DNA of 47,919 nucleotides from positions 1 to 47,919 of the forward strand of contig NZ_JAROCC010000019.1 in NCBI RefSeq assembly GCF_030433715.1. Reading direction: 5' to 3'. Under the pieces are notes generated by a model. That model had not been told where the DNA came from and ran no database searches. It worked only from the letters and a program-made list of their open reading frames with translations. Shown here in pieces: positions 39,106 through 47,919 of this stretch. Both the position numbers and the translations under genes were made by a program. The first letter of the stretch is position 1. Each line of letters begins with the position of its first letter. This stretch comes from Sporosarcina highlanderae (lineage in GTDB: Bacteria > Bacillota > Bacilli > Bacillales_A > Planococcaceae).

Positions 39106-40650
39106 ATGATTCCATACAAACACGAACCATTTACAGACTTTACAAACGAAGAAAACAAGAAGGCATTCCTCTCGGCTTTAAAGACAGTTGAAGGTTATCT
39201 TGGTCAAGACTACCCGCTAATCATCGGCGGAGAGCGTATTATGACTGAAGATAAACTTGTTTCAACAAACCCTGCTAACAAAGAGGAAGTCATCGGCCGT
39301 GTTTCTAAAGCAAGCAGAGACCTTGCTGAAAAGGCAATGAACGTTGCGGATCGTACATTTGAAACGTGGAGAAAAGTTTCACCGGAATTCCGTGCTGACG
39401 TACTATTCAAAGCTGCTGCAATTATCCGTCGTCGTAAGCACGAGTTTTCTGCACTTCTAACTAAAGAAGCAGGTAAGCCTTGGAACGAAGCAGATGCTGA
39501 TACAGCTGAAGCGATCGACTTCCTTGAGTTCTACGGACGTCAAATGTTGAAATTGAAAAACGGTATCCCTGTAGAAAGCCGCCCTGGCGAATACAACCGT
39601 TTCGACTATATCCCATTAGGCGTAGGCGTGGTTATCTCACCTTGGAACTTTGCACTTGCTATCATGGCAGGCACTACAGTTGCGGCTTTAGTAACTGGTA
39701 ACACGGTTCTATTGAAACCAGCTTCTACGACAACGGTTATTGCTTATAAATTCATGGAAGTTCTTGAAGAAGCGGGCATGCCGGCTGGAGTTGTTAACTA
39801 TATCCCAGGTTCTGGCGCTGAAGTGGGTGACTACCTTGTTGATCATCCAAGAACAAGATTTGTATCGTTTACAGGTTCAAGGGAAATCGGAACTCGTATC
39901 TTTGAACGAGCAGCAAAAGTGAATGAAGGTCAAATCTGGTTGAAACGCGTTATCGCTGAAATGGGCGGTAAGGATACAATTGTAGTAGATAATGATGCGG
40001 ATCTTGAATTGGCAGCACAATCCATCGTTAAATCTGCATTCGGTTTCAGCGGACAAAAATGTTCTGCATGTTCACGCGCGGTCATTCATGAAGATGTATA
40101 TGACCAAGTCGTAGCAAGAGTCGAGGAATTGACAAAAGGATTGAAGTACGGAGATCCTGTAGATCAATCCAACTTTGCAGGTCCGGTTATCGACCAAGGT
40201 TCATTTGATAAAATCATGAGCTACATCGAAATCGGTAAAAAAGAAGGACGTCTTGTTGCAGGTGGGGAAGGGGATAGCTCGAAAGGGTATTTTGTCGCTC
40301 CTACTGTATTCGCTGACGTTGATCCGAAAGCGCGCATTATGCAAGAGGAAATCTTCGGACCTGTTGTTGCAATCACAAAAGCGAAGAGCTTTGACGAGGC
40401 AATCGAAATTGCTAACAATACGGATTATGGTTTGACAGGTGCTGTTATCACAAATAACCGTGAACACATCGAGCAAGCGCGTCAAGATTTCCATGTAGGA
40501 AATTTGTATTTCAACCGTGGTTGCACAGGCGCTATCGTAGGCTACCAACCATTTGGCGGTTTCAATATGTCAGGTACGGATTCAAAAGCTGGCGGACCTG
40601 ATTACCTACAACTTCATATGCAAGGAAAAACTACATCAGAAACATTTTAA
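39106..40650 (+). CDS. rocA: 1-pyrroline-5-carboxylate dehydrogenase
   Basis: A 514-residue aldehyde dehydrogenase of the RocA/PutC type that oxidises glutamate semialdehyde (P5C) to glutamate with NAD+. '[31 protein letters not shown]' binds NAD, '[13 protein letters not shown]' holds the general-base glutamate and '[15 protein letters not shown]' the catalytic cysteine. '[21 protein letters not shown]' near the end is specific to this branch. ATG follows AAGGAGGAGTAAA. First of the rocA-rocD-glutamate dehydrogenase set for arginine, ornithine and proline breakdown. Confidence 0.94.
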   Translation: MIPYKHEPFTDFTNEENKKAFLSALKTVEGYLGQDYPLIIGGERIMTEDKLVSTNPANKEEVIGRVSKASRDLAEKAMNVADRTFETWRKVSPEFRADVLFKAAAIIRRRKHEFSALLTKEAGKPWNEADADTAEAIDFLEFYGRQMLKLKNGIPVESRPGEYNRFDYIPLGVGVVISPWNFALAIMAGTTVAALVTGNTVLLKPASTTTVIAYKFMEVLEEAGMPAGVVNYIPGSGAEVGDYLVDHPRTRFVSFTGSREIGTRIFERAAKVNEGQIWLKRVIAEMGGKDTIVVDNDADLELAAQSIVKSAFGFSGQKCSACSRAVIHEDVYDQVVARVEELTKGLKYGDPVDQSNFAGPVIDQGSFDKIMSYIEIGKKEGRLVAGGEGDSSKGYFVAPTVFADVDPKARIMQEEIFGPVVAITKAKSFDEAIEIANNTDYGLTGAVITNNREHIEQARQDFHVGNLYFNRGCTGAIVGYQPFGGFNMSGTDSKAGGPDYLQLHMQGKTTSETF

Positions 40651-40668
40651 TTGTCCTTAATGAAAGTG

Positions 40669-40690
40669 GGAAGCAGCACTCGCTGCTTCC
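40669..40690 (+). other. Intercistronic hairpin between rocA and rocD
   Basis: GGAAGCAGC pairs exactly with GCTGCTTCC around a four-base loop. There is no T tract, so it is more likely an mRNA stability or processing element than a full terminator. Confidence 0.5.
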
Positions 40691-40719
40691 AATCTACATA
40701 AATAATGGGGGGGAACCAT

Positions 40720-41913
40720 ATGTCGATTTCAGAGAAAATCATTTCACAGACAACTAAATTTGGTGCCAATAACTATCATCCGCTGCCGATTGTCATTTCT
40801 GAGGCTGAAGGAGTTTGGGTGAGGGATCCTGAGGGAAATAAATACATGGATATGCTTTCTGCGTATTCTGCGGTCAACCAGGGACACCGTCATCCGAAAA
40901 TCATTCAGGCATTAAAAGATCAAGCTGATAAAGTTACATTGACTTCTCGTGCATTCCATAATGATCAGCTTGGCCCATGGTATGAAATGATCTGTAAACT
41001 ATCCGGCAAGGATATGACATTGCCGATGAACACGGGTGCAGAAGCAGTCGAAACTGCCATTAAAGCTGCTCGTCGTTGGGCATATGATGTGAAAGGCGTT
41101 GAAGAAAACAACGCTGAAATCATCGGGTGTGTCGGAAACTTCCATGGCCGGACGATGACTGCGGTTTCCCTCTCGTCCGAAGCTGAATATAAACGAGGAT
41201 TCGGTCCGATGTTGCCAGGCATTAAATTGGTTCCTTTTGGTGATTTGAAATCATTGGAAGATGCAATTACACCTAACACTGCAGCATTTATCATTGAACC
41301 GATCCAAGGGGAAGCTGGAATTCTAATTCCTCCTGCTGGATATATGAAAGCGGCATTTGATCTATGTAAAAAACATAATGTTCTTTTCATTGCTGATGAA
41401 ATTCAAGCAGGCCTTTGCAGAACAGGTAAAATGTTTGCATGCGAGTGGGAAGGTATTGAACCGGATATGTACATTCTTGGTAAGGCATTAGGCGGCGGGG
41501 TTTTCCCAATCTCTTGCGTAGTGGCGAATAAAGATATTTTAGGAGTTTTCAACCCGGGTTCCCATGGGTCGACTTTCGGTGGAAACCCGATGGCTTGTGC
41601 AGTCTCCATCGCTTCTTTGGAAGTGCTTCAGGATGAAAAGCTTGCAGACAAATCACTTGAACTCGGAAATTACTTTATTGAAGAACTGAAGAAAATCAAC
41701 CACTCTTCCATAAAAGAAGTACGTGGCCGCGGATTGTTTATCGGACTTGAATTAACAGAAGAAGCACGACCTTATTGTGAAAAGTTGAAAGAATTAGGAT
41801 TGCTTTGCAAAGAGACACATGACACTGTGATCCGCTTTGCTCCTCCTTTAATCATTAAAAAAGAAGAGCTTGACTGGGCATTAGAGCAAATTAATAAAGT
41901 TTTTGCAAGTTAA
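40720..41913 (+). CDS. rocD: Ornithine aminotransferase
   Basis: A 397-residue class III PLP aminotransferase that converts ornithine and 2-oxoglutarate to glutamate semialdehyde and glutamate. '[20 protein letters not shown]' near the start, '[16 protein letters not shown]', '[18 protein letters not shown]' and the PLP lysine in '[15 protein letters not shown]' are as in RocD. The ATG at 40720 (MSISEKII) follows GGGGGGGAACCAT. It feeds its product directly to RocA encoded upstream. Confidence 0.94.
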   Translation: MSISEKIISQTTKFGANNYHPLPIVISEAEGVWVRDPEGNKYMDMLSAYSAVNQGHRHPKIIQALKDQADKVTLTSRAFHNDQLGPWYEMICKLSGKDMTLPMNTGAEAVETAIKAARRWAYDVKGVEENNAEIIGCVGNFHGRTMTAVSLSSEAEYKRGFGPMLPGIKLVPFGDLKSLEDAITPNTAAFIIEPIQGEAGILIPPAGYMKAAFDLCKKHNVLFIADEIQAGLCRTGKMFACEWEGIEPDMYILGKALGGGVFPISCVVANKDILGVFNPGSHGSTFGGNPMACAVSIASLEVLQDEKLADKSLELGNYFIEELKKINHSSIKEVRGRGLFIGLELTEEARPYCEKLKELGLLCKETHDTVIRFAPPLIIKKEELDWALEQINKVFAS

Positions 41914-41944
41914 AATAAATAGTACACACAAGTAACTGGGTCTA

Positions 41945-41953
41945 TGGTACAAT
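41945..41953 (+). promoter_or_regulatory. Extended -10 promoter candidate for glutamate dehydrogenase
   Basis: TGGTACAAT: TGn extension with TACAAT, 44 bases before the start. No good -35. It may give the dehydrogenase gene expression independent of rocA-rocD. Confidence 0.45.
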
Positions 41954-41996
41954 ATGTGCGGTGAATACATTATGAATCAAAGAGGCGAACTTTTAC

Positions 41997-43241
41997 ATGA
42001 CTGAAAACCTGAATCTATTTACGTCTACGCAAGTTGTCATCAAGGAAGCACTTGACAAATTAGGCTATGATGAAGGAATGTACGAACTTCTCAAAGAACC
42101 TATCCGAATGGTAGAAGTTAGAATTCCAGTCCGCATGGACGATGGAAAAGTGAAAGTGTTCACGGGATTCCGTGGCCAACACAACGATGCTGTAGGACCA
42201 ACTAAAGGTGGAGTTCGTTTTCATCCACAAGTAAGCGCAGACGAAGTGCGTGCCCTTTCAATGTGGATGACATTGAAAGCTGGTATTGTCGATCTTCCAT
42301 ACGGTGGCGGTAAAGGTGGAATCATCTGTGACCCGCGTGAAATGTCCATGGGTGAATTGGAACGCTTGAGCCGTGGATATGTACGTGCGTTAAGCCAAGT
42401 AATGGGGCCAACTAAGGATATTCCAGCGCCAGACGTTTTCACAAACGCTCAAATTATGGCTTGGATGATGGATGAATATAGCCGAATTGACGAGTTTAAC
42501 TCACCAGGTTTCATCACTGGTAAACCGATTGTTCTTGGTGGGTCACAAGGACGCGATCGTGCAACTGCTGAAGGTGTTACGATTATTATCAACGAAGCAG
42601 CGAAAAAACGTGGAATTGATATGAAAGGTGCACGTGTTGTTATCCAAGGATTCGGGAACGCAGGAAGCTTCCTATCTAAGTTCCTACATGATGCTGGTGC
42701 AAAAGTAATCGGTATTTCCGATGCGTACGGCGCACTGCATGATCCTGAAGGACTGGACATCGATTATCTATTGGATCGACGCGACAGCTTTGGAACAGTA
42801 ACAACTCTTTTTGAAAATACAATTTCGAATAGTGAATTGTTGGAATTGGATTGTGATATCCTTGTTCCTGCAGCTATTGAAAACCAAATTACAGAAAAGA
42901 ATGCTCATAATATTAAAGCTACAATCGTTGTTGAGGCAGCAAACGGTCCAACAACATCTGAAGCTACAAAAATTCTTACTGACCGTGGAATCCTCCTTGT
43001 ACCAGACGTCCTTGCAAGCGCAGGCGGCGTAACGGTATCCTACTTCGAGTGGGTACAAAACAATATGGGTTACTATTGGTCAGAAGACGAAGTACGAGAA
43101 AAAATGACTGCAAAAATGGTAGCAGCCTTTGAAAATGTCTACAACGTATCATCAACACGTAACATTGACATGCGACTTGCAGCATACATGATCGGAATTC
43201 GTAAAACTGCAGAAGCTTCTCGTTTCAGAGGATGGGCATAA
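41997..43241 (+). CDS. rocG: NAD-specific glutamate dehydrogenase (RocG/GudB type)
   Basis: A 414-residue hexameric-type glutamate dehydrogenase that deaminates glutamate to 2-oxoglutarate and ammonia. 'GPTKGGVRFHP', 'LKAGIVDLPYGGGKGGI' with the substrate lysines near residue 105, 'GPTKDIPAPDVFT', and the nucleotide-binding 'VVIQGFGNAGSFLSKFL' near 218 are in order. ATG follows AGAGGCGAACTTTTAC. Sequence alone does not separate RocG from GudB; the neighbours rocA and rocD and the divergent RocR-like gene favour RocG. Confidence 0.92.
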   Translation: MTENLNLFTSTQVVIKEALDKLGYDEGMYELLKEPIRMVEVRIPVRMDDGKVKVFTGFRGQHNDAVGPTKGGVRFHPQVSADEVRALSMWMTLKAGIVDLPYGGGKGGIICDPREMSMGELERLSRGYVRALSQVMGPTKDIPAPDVFTNAQIMAWMMDEYSRIDEFNSPGFITGKPIVLGGSQGRDRATAEGVTIIINEAAKKRGIDMKGARVVIQGFGNAGSFLSKFLHDAGAKVIGISDAYGALHDPEGLDIDYLLDRRDSFGTVTTLFENTISNSELLELDCDILVPAAIENQITEKNAHNIKATIVVEAANGPTTSEATKILTDRGILLVPDVLASAGGVTVSYFEWVQNNMGYYWSEDEVREKMTAKMVAAFENVYNVSSTRNIDMRLAAYMIGIRKTAEASRFRGWA

Positions 43242-43250
43242 CAACTTTTG

Positions 43251-43283
43251 AAAAACATCTCCCGCATTGGGAGATGTTTTTTT
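43251..43283. terminator. Terminator between glutamate dehydrogenase and yuzA
   Basis: AAAAACATCTCCC (43251-43263) pairs with GGGAGATGTTTTT (43269-43281), serving both convergent genes. Confidence 0.92.
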
Positions 43284-43524
43284 ATACTTTCTCAGGCTCT
43301 ATAACAATCGCTTTGTTCTCGTCCCGTTCCTTTAGGTAATCAAAAAGAATAGTTAGAGAAGTGAGTCCAGAAACCCCTACTACGACATAAAAGAAACGGG
43401 CAAGCGGTTTACCATACCCATTCGCGAATTGCGCTACGACATCAAAACTGAAAAGACCGACTACTCCCCAGTTAAGTGCTCCTATTATGGTGATCGCCAA
43501 TGCTAATTTTCGAACGTTAATCAA
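43282..43524 (-). CDS. yuzA: DUF378 membrane protein YuzA
   Basis: An 80-residue two-helix membrane protein. 'LALAITIIGALNWGVVGLFSFDVVAQF' and 'LARFFYVVVGVSGLTSLTILFDYLK' are diagnostic of DUF378/YuzA. A GTG at 43533 overlaps AGGAGG; the TTG at 43524 has proper spacing and gives MINVRKLALA. Between the roc genes and yugJ; in B. subtilis yuzA is also beside yugJ. Function unknown. Confidence 0.88.
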   Translation of the reverse strand: MINVRKLALAITIIGALNWGVVGLFSFDVVAQFANGYGKPLARFFYVVVGVSGLTSLTILFDYLKERDENKAIVIEPEKV

Positions 43525-43573
43525 GCAAAGCACCTCCTACTAGTAGGCTTCCCAATACATGTTGTTCCAATAC

Positions 43574-43602
43574 TTGCATCCCTGTTTTTATTCTTGGATA
43601 AT
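43574..43602 (+). promoter_or_regulatory. Sigma-A promoter of yugJ
   Basis: TTGCAT (43574-43579), 17-base spacer, GATAAT (43597-43602), 41 bases before the start codon. Confidence 0.55.
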
Positions 43603-43643
43603 GAAAGGGGTAAAGAGCACCCTTTTAATAGGAGGTAAATTAG

Positions 43644-44810
43644 ATGAAAGAATTTATATTCCAAAATCCGACTAAGTTAATTTTCGGTAAAAACTCGATT
43701 TCGAAACTTGCGAGTGAGTTATCAGCATATGGTAATAAAATCCTTGTCGTTTACGGGGGAGGTAGCATCAAACGTAACGGTTTATATGATGAAGTGATGC
43801 AAATCCTTAAAGATGAAGACAAAGAGGTATTTGAATTAGCAGGTGTCGAGCCGAATCCGCGTCTTTCGACTGCGAAAAGAGGCGCGGCGATTTGTAAGGA
43901 ACACGATATCGATTTCATCCTTGCTGTTGGTGGCGGTTCTGTAATTGATTGTACAAAGTTAATCGCGTCTGCCGCTAAGTATGAAGGGGATCCATGGGAC
44001 TTCGTTATAAGAAATGCTTCACCGAAAGAGGCTATTCCTTTCGGTACAATTCTAACAATCGCGGCGACAGGTTCCGAAATGAATGCCGGTTCTGTTATTA
44101 CGAATGAAGATACAGAAGAAAAGTACGGTTGGGGAGGACCGCTTAACTTCCCGAAATTCTCAATCCTTGACCCGACATATACATTATCCTTGCCGAAAGA
44201 TCAGACAGTTTACGGAATCGTGGATATGATGTCACACATATTTGAGCAATACTTCCACAAAACGACGAATACGCCACTTCAAGATGAGCTTTGTGAAGGG
44301 GCTCTAAGAGCAATCATGGAAGCTGGAGAAAAACTTGTTAATGATCTGCAGAATTATGAGCTGCGTGAAACAATCCTTTTAGGTGGTACATGGGGGTTGA
44401 ATGGTTTCTTAGGCATGGGGAATGACGGTGGAGATTGGGGAACACATGATATTGAACATGCGATTTCAGCTGTTTATGATATCCCGCACGCAGGTGGACT
44501 TGCGATTCTTTTCCCGCATTGGATGAAGCAAACACTACATTTAAATCCCGCTCGATACGCAAGACTGTCAGTAAAAGTATTCGGTGTTAACCCTGAAGGA
44601 AAATCGGATGAAGAAATTGCAATTGAAGGAATCGATAATCTGCGGTCGTATTGGACAGCTATCGGTGCGCCTGAAAGGCTATCTGACTACGGGATTGACG
44701 GATCGAAAATCGATATTATGGCAAAAAAGGCAGCAGTCAATGGACCGCTTGGCAAGTTCGCTCAATTGAGTGAAGAAGAAGTAAAAACCTTGCTTGAAGC
44801 TTCATTATAA
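43644..44810 (+). CDS. yugJ: Iron-containing alcohol dehydrogenase YugJ
   Basis: A 388-residue group III (iron-dependent) alcohol dehydrogenase like B. subtilis YugJ/YugK and clostridial butanol dehydrogenases. '[17 protein letters not shown]' near residue 93 binds NAD(P)H. Iron ligands lie in '[12 protein letters not shown]' near 195 and '[27 protein letters not shown]' near 270. ATG follows ATAGGAGGTAAATTAG. It reduces aldehydes, probably with NADPH; the physiological substrate is not known. It is a single-gene transcript. Confidence 0.92.
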   Translation: MKEFIFQNPTKLIFGKNSISKLASELSAYGNKILVVYGGGSIKRNGLYDEVMQILKDEDKEVFELAGVEPNPRLSTAKRGAAICKEHDIDFILAVGGGSVIDCTKLIASAAKYEGDPWDFVIRNASPKEAIPFGTILTIAATGSEMNAGSVITNEDTEEKYGWGGPLNFPKFSILDPTYTLSLPKDQTVYGIVDMMSHIFEQYFHKTTNTPLQDELCEGALRAIMEAGEKLVNDLQNYELRETILLGGTWGLNGFLGMGNDGGDWGTHDIEHAISAVYDIPHAGGLAILFPHWMKQTLHLNPARYARLSVKVFGVNPEGKSDEEIAIEGIDNLRSYWTAIGAPERLSDYGIDGSKIDIMAKKAAVNGPLGKFAQLSEEEVKTLLEASL

Positions 44811-44815
44811 TAAAG

Positions 44816-44860
44816 AAAAGTAGAGGGGGAATCATATTCCTTCCTCTACTTTTTGTTTTT
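44816..44860. terminator. Terminator between yugJ and the CDF transporter gene
   Basis: AAAAGTAGAGG (44816-44826) pairs with CCTCTACTTTT (44843-44853), then TGTTTTT. The right arm overlaps the last codons of the minus-strand gene. Confidence 0.85.
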
Positions 44861-45856
44861 AGGCAGTTTCTTTCTTGTTTCTTCCGACATCGCATGCTCA
44901 TTAACACCTTGCCAAGTCTTAATTCCATCGTCTTCATCGAATGAAATCAAAGCCTCTCGTACGCCTTTCTGTTTTAGAACCAACTTCATCAGTCGGTCTC
45001 TGACATCATCTATATAAGCTACGGTTTGTTTCGGATCCACTTCTGCAATCACTTCTACATGAAGAAATTCCCCTTCTTTTATTACTTCAACTTTTTGAAT
45101 GTCCTTAATATCCGGATCTTCCGCAACGATAAGAGCAATATGGTTCAACATTTCCTCATCTGTTTCTCCGATGGCTCCTCTTGCGTTCTCAAGAAATATC
45201 TTCCCTACAACATAAAACATCATAAAACCAATCAACATGGAAGCAATACCTTCCGCCTGTAAGAATCCGGTGAAATGGGCGATTAAAACTGCAATGAAGG
45301 CCAATAAGCCACCAATTGTGGCGACCATGTCTTCCATAAAGACCAATTTAGTTGCGGGTTTTGCTCTGTTAAGATGGGTCAAACTGTAAAAAAATGCTTT
45401 CAATCCTGAGTGTGGCTGGCCAGACTCATGCGCAATCTCCTTGGAAGCCTTAAGTAATACAAAAAACTCAAGCAATGTAGCTAATCCTAAGACACCTAAA
45501 TTTATGAGGAGGCCCGTTGTCTCTACTGGGTTTAATACATGGTGCCAACCTTCTTTTACTGCTTCGTATGACATAATTCCTACTATAATTACTGCCCCTA
45601 AACAGACGAGATTGACAACCCTACCGAACCCATTCGGATATTTTGGGGTCGGTGCCTTTTTTGAGAGGGCAGAGCCGATATATACAAAAAACTGGTTCGC
45701 GGCGTCTCCAAGGGAGTGCATCGTTTCTGCAAACATGGCAACATTACCAGTTAACACGTAGGCAATCGTCTTTAGGATCGCTATACCAGTATTTACTATT
45801 GCTGCTAACAGTGATGGCTTATTACCGTCCTTAAGTAAACGTAAAATATCTTTCAT
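44846..45856 (-). CDS. Cation diffusion facilitator family transporter
   Basis: A 336-residue CDF membrane protein with six predicted helices and a C-terminal cytosolic domain (about 235-300). Helix 2 has 'ETMHSLGDAANQ' with the HxxxD metal site (H47, D51). Helix 5 has 'FMEDMVATIGG', giving E-D in place of the usual HxxxD, as in the SLC30A9-like branch of the family. The C-terminal tail (EETRKKLPKNKK) is basic. ATG follows GGAGGCTAATTCAC. It lies 15 bases after the MgtC-like gene, with which it probably forms an operon. Metal unknown. Confidence 0.88.
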   Translation of the reverse strand: MKDILRLLKDGNKPSLLAAIVNTGIAILKTIAYVLTGNVAMFAETMHSLGDAANQFFVYIGSALSKKAPTPKYPNGFGRVVNLVCLGAVIIVGIMSYEAVKEGWHHVLNPVETTGLLINLGVLGLATLLEFFVLLKASKEIAHESGQPHSGLKAFFYSLTHLNRAKPATKLVFMEDMVATIGGLLAFIAVLIAHFTGFLQAEGIASMLIGFMMFYVVGKIFLENARGAIGETDEEMLNHIALIVAEDPDIKDIQKVEVIKEGEFLHVEVIAEVDPKQTVAYIDDVRDRLMKLVLKQKGVREALISFDEDDGIKTWQGVNEHAMSEETRKKLPKNKK

Positions 45857-45871
45857 GTGAATTAGCCTCCA

Positions 45872-46594
45872 TTAAGGAAAGATTTCTATTTCGACCGATT
45901 CTATATAAGGTAGTTCAGTTAATTCGATGTATAATTGTGTAGTTTCTTTTTTCGGTAACGCATCCAAACGGAAATCGACTTCATGGACAGAAGGTTTATC
46001 GTCAAAGTGCACTTGGCGGATACGTAAATTTTCCACTTTCATATTCTCAGAATGCAAAATAGCGATCAACTCATCAATTTTGTTTTTATCCGAAATGACT
46101 ACAATGCATGCAGCCTCTTTTGAACGAATTCGTTTCGGGCCGAACCTTCCAAGAACCGGTGCGATTACTTCGATAACAAAGAGAATGCTTAATACTGCAA
46201 ATGTCGCTTCAATATAAAATCCAGCGCCGACTGCAATTCCGATACTTGCTGCCCCCCAAATCATCGCGGCTGTCGTCAAGCCGGTAATGTTGTCGTTTTC
46301 TCGTCTTAATATGGCGCCTGCACCAAGGAAACCGATACCACTTACGATTTGCGCGGCCAGACGAAGGGGATCCATCGTCACGTTAATATCATCCCTTGCA
46401 GGAACAAGATAGGCTGCTTCCATTGAAACGATAGTCAGCAGACAACTGAAGGTGGAGATTACAGCGCTCGTCTTCAAACCAATCGGCTTCTTCTTAATTT
46501 CCCTCTCTACACCAATTATTAAACTTAATCCCAATGCAATTCCGATTTTAATCAAAACTTCAGGGTACATAGAATTATTGATAATCCAGTCCAT
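45872..46594 (-). CDS. MgtC/SapB family protein
   Basis: A 240-residue protein with an N-terminal MgtC membrane domain (about 10-150) containing 'LIIGVEREIKKKPIGLKTSAVISTFSCLLT' and 'QIVSGIGFLGAGAILRRENDNITGLTTAAMIWGAASIGIAVGAGFY', and a C-terminal ACT-like domain. Related proteins act in magnesium stress adaptation, often by regulating other transporters. ATG follows GGGGGGAAAAGCCA. I saw no magnesium riboswitch in the 117-base gap upstream. Confidence 0.9.
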   Translation of the reverse strand: MDWIINNSMYPEVLIKIGIALGLSLIIGVEREIKKKPIGLKTSAVISTFSCLLTIVSMEAAYLVPARDDINVTMDPLRLAAQIVSGIGFLGAGAILRRENDNITGLTTAAMIWGAASIGIAVGAGFYIEATFAVLSILFVIEVIAPVLGRFGPKRIRSKEAACIVVISDKNKIDELIAILHSENMKVENLRIRQVHFDDKPSVHEVDFRLDALPKKETTQLYIELTELPYIESVEIEIFP

Positions 46595-46711
46595 TGGCTT
46601 TTCCCCCCACTATCATCATCCATAAGAAGATGTGCTATACTCTTTATATTGTCTTTAGCCTAAAATGGTACCAAGTTAACCTGAATTTCTATTGAAAGAG
46701 AAGTGTGCATC

Positions 46712-47614
46712 ATGGAAAAACCTAAAATTCATCCATATATCCCGATAATTATAGGTGTCATATCAGTGGCCTTATCCGCGATATTCGTAAAATTAACGAC
46801 AGCCGATGCCGGAGTCATCGCTTTTTACCGGATGTTCTTCACGGTCATTCTAATGCTACCGTTATTCTTAGTTAAATATAGAAAGGAAGTTTTTCTGCTA
46901 ACGAGGAAAGACTGGATCTTTTCAACAATTGCGGGAGTATTTTTAGCCTTTCACTTCATCTTATGGTTCGAATCGCTAAACTACACATCTGTAGCAAGTT
47001 CCACCGTGCTCGTGACATTGCAGCCAATCTTCGCTTTTGTCGGTACGTATTTCTTCTTTAAAGAGAAGCTTTCGTTTAAAACAATACTTTCCGCTGTAAT
47101 CGCAATAGCTGGTAGTGTCATAATCAGTTGGAGTGATTTCCAATTAAGTGGAACGGCTTTCTTCGGAGATATGCTTGCACTGGCTGCATGTGCGTTAATT
47201 ACCGCATACTTGCTATTTGGGCAAGAAGTTCGAAAGAGATTATCCCTAATTACTTATACGTTTCTTCTATACTCAATCAGTACAGTTACACTCTTTTTTT
47301 ATGTCCTTATTAAAGGAGAGTCATTCGGTCCATATTCAACATCGAATTGGTTCTGGTTCTTCATGCTTGCATTGATTCCAAATCTGTTGGGGCATTCATT
47401 ATTCAATTGGGCAGTTAAGTGGGTAAGCACGAATGTTATTTCCATCGCCATTCTATTTGAGCCTGTCGGTGCGTCGGTTCTTGCATTCTACATACTGCAC
47501 GAGAAACTTTCTGCTGCACAAATAACAGGCGGAATCGTTGTTATAGCGGGCATTCTCTTGTTTGTTATCGATGTAAAACTACTTCGAGATAAATTCTTTT
47601 TAAAAAAGACTTGA
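46712..47614 (+). CDS. EamA/DMT-family exporter
   Basis: A 300-residue drug/metabolite transporter with ten predicted helices in two EamA repeats: 'SAIFVKLTTADAGVIAFYRMFFTVILMLP' and 'LEPVGASVLAFYILHEKLSAAQITGGIVVIAGILL' near the end. The ATG at 46712 (MEKPKIHPYIP) lies after AAAGAGAAG; an in-frame GTG at 46703 is less likely. Divergent from the MgtC-like gene. Substrate unknown. No normal terminator follows, only a 14-bp inverted repeat with a 47-base loop. Confidence 0.88.
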   Translation: MEKPKIHPYIPIIIGVISVALSAIFVKLTTADAGVIAFYRMFFTVILMLPLFLVKYRKEVFLLTRKDWIFSTIAGVFLAFHFILWFESLNYTSVASSTVLVTLQPIFAFVGTYFFFKEKLSFKTILSAVIAIAGSVIISWSDFQLSGTAFFGDMLALAACALITAYLLFGQEVRKRLSLITYTFLLYSISTVTLFFYVLIKGESFGPYSTSNWFWFFMLALIPNLLGHSLFNWAVKWVSTNVISIAILFEPVGASVLAFYILHEKLSAAQITGGIVVIAGILLFVIDVKLLRDKFFLKKT

Positions 47615-47683
47615 TTTCTTAATTTGATATGTTGTATATTAGTACATGTCCTTGAGAGACAAAAACAACTTAAGAAATCAAGT
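47609..47683. repeat. 14-bp perfect inverted repeat before the rRNA promoter
   Basis: ACTTGATTTCTTAA (47609-47622, its first bases being the end of the DMT gene) and TTAAGAAATCAAGT (47670-47683). The 47-base interval contains TATATT (47635), which with TTGATT (47611) could be a second, upstream rRNA promoter with an 18-base spacer. Confidence 0.6.
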
Positions 47684-47718
47684 CCTTGATTTCGAGAAAT
47701 AGAAATTAAAAAAAGTTG

Positions 47719-47747
47719 TTGACTCCACAGAGACAACGTGTTATGAT
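47719..47747 (+). promoter_or_regulatory. Ribosomal RNA operon promoter
   Basis: TTGACT (47719-47724), 17-base spacer, TATGAT (47742-47747), preceded by an A/T-rich stretch (AAATTAAAAAAAG) like an UP element. Transcription should begin near 47754. Confidence 0.8.
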
Positions 47748-47753
47748 AATAAG

Positions 47754-47919
47754 GTCGCTGAGAAAAAGCGGCAAACAAATGAACCTTGAAAACTGAACAG
47801 CAAAACGTCAACAAATAAAGTTCTGGAGCCGACCCTGTCGGCGAAAAGAACAAAACGAATCTTCGGATTCGAAATTGACATCTTAAATGATGCCAGCAAG
47901 AAACTCGAGCTATTCGAAT
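47754..47919 (+). other. Leader of a ribosomal RNA operon (16S gene beyond the window)
   Basis: GAACCTTGAAAACTGAACAG (47780) followed by CAAAACGTCAAC is the leader sequence found ahead of 16S genes in many Bacillales and includes a boxA-like antitermination signal. Small hairpins (GCCGAC/GTCGGC at 47828-47842; CGAATC/GGATTCG near 47857) are consistent with processing stems. The 16S gene itself (AGAGTTTGATCC) is not reached by 47919. Confidence 0.75.

Noticed and set aside
44846..45856. E-D-x-x-A in helix 5 of the CDF transporter as a novel metal site
   Set aside because: This replacement of HxxxD is, to my knowledge, shared by the SLC30A9-like branch and so is not unique.
46595..46711. Magnesium riboswitch ahead of the MgtC-like gene
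   Set aside because: The gap is only 117 bases and shows none of the conserved M-box segments.
47615..47919. 16S rRNA gene start inside the window
   Set aside because: Only leader sequence is present; the conserved AGAGTTTGATCC has not been reached at the right edge.

Overview
The window reads as chromosomal DNA of a low-GC Gram-positive, endospore-forming Bacillales. The gene content and order match blocks that lie near each other in Bacillus subtilis (yun, yut/yuz, yui, mrp, pbpD-yuxJ, patB-yugE, yugI, yuzA-yugJ). The frequent TTG starts with strong Shine-Dalgarno sites, the absence of yunC, and the rearranged blocks fit a Planococcaceae-type relative (Sporosarcina-like). That placement is inference; no taxon marker gene is in the window.

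Layout. 1-4200: yunF-yunE-yunD-yunB. 4200-8130: a lysine riboswitch in front of a NhaC-family carrier (LysW type), then an NSS-family symporter with its 35-residue partner. 8330-15520: small conserved Bacillales genes (yutD, yutE, yuzB, yuzD, yuiB), two type II NADH dehydrogenases (yutJ with a Rex-box-like promoter, and yumB), Fe-S assembly genes (yutI, yutM), a DUF2225 gene, and a polysaccharide deacetylase whose tail is out of frame. 15560-18030: yuiD, leucyl aminopeptidase and a Gly/Tyr-rich protein. 18075-23831: a complete mrpABCDEFG Na+/H+ antiporter operon on the minus strand. 23990-30715: yufK, pbpD, yuxJ, a cyclophilin lipoprotein, a small membrane protein, a short tandem-repeat array, patB and yugE. 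30759-37123: the most unusual region, described below. 37257-44810: yugI, a RocR-like regulator divergent from rocA-rocD-glutamate dehydrogenase, then yuzA and yugJ. 44846-47614: CDF transporter, MgtC-like protein and DMT exporter. 47615-47919: promoter and leader of a ribosomal RNA operon whose 16S gene starts beyond the window.

The candidate new system is at 30759-37123. A normal ECF sigma factor overlaps a gene for a membrane anti-sigma protein with a very large outer domain, behind a promoter of the ECF type. Two tandem genes follow, each encoding about 573 residues. In one chain each joins a sigma-like region 2/region 4 module, the short cytosolic segment seen at the start of the anti-sigma protein, one membrane helix, and an outer domain sharing motifs with the anti-sigma protein. 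They look like fused, diverged copies of the sigma/anti-sigma pair in which the DNA-contacting basic residues have been lost.

Other points of note: a RocR-like regulator that has lost the GAFTGA loop, Walker B and arginine finger; a palindromic dispersed element at 27774-27895 with a shortened copy between the lysine riboswitch and its gene; and a seven-unit 20-21 bp tandem repeat at 29006-29149. All calls come from reading sequence by eye against remembered family features; no database search was run.
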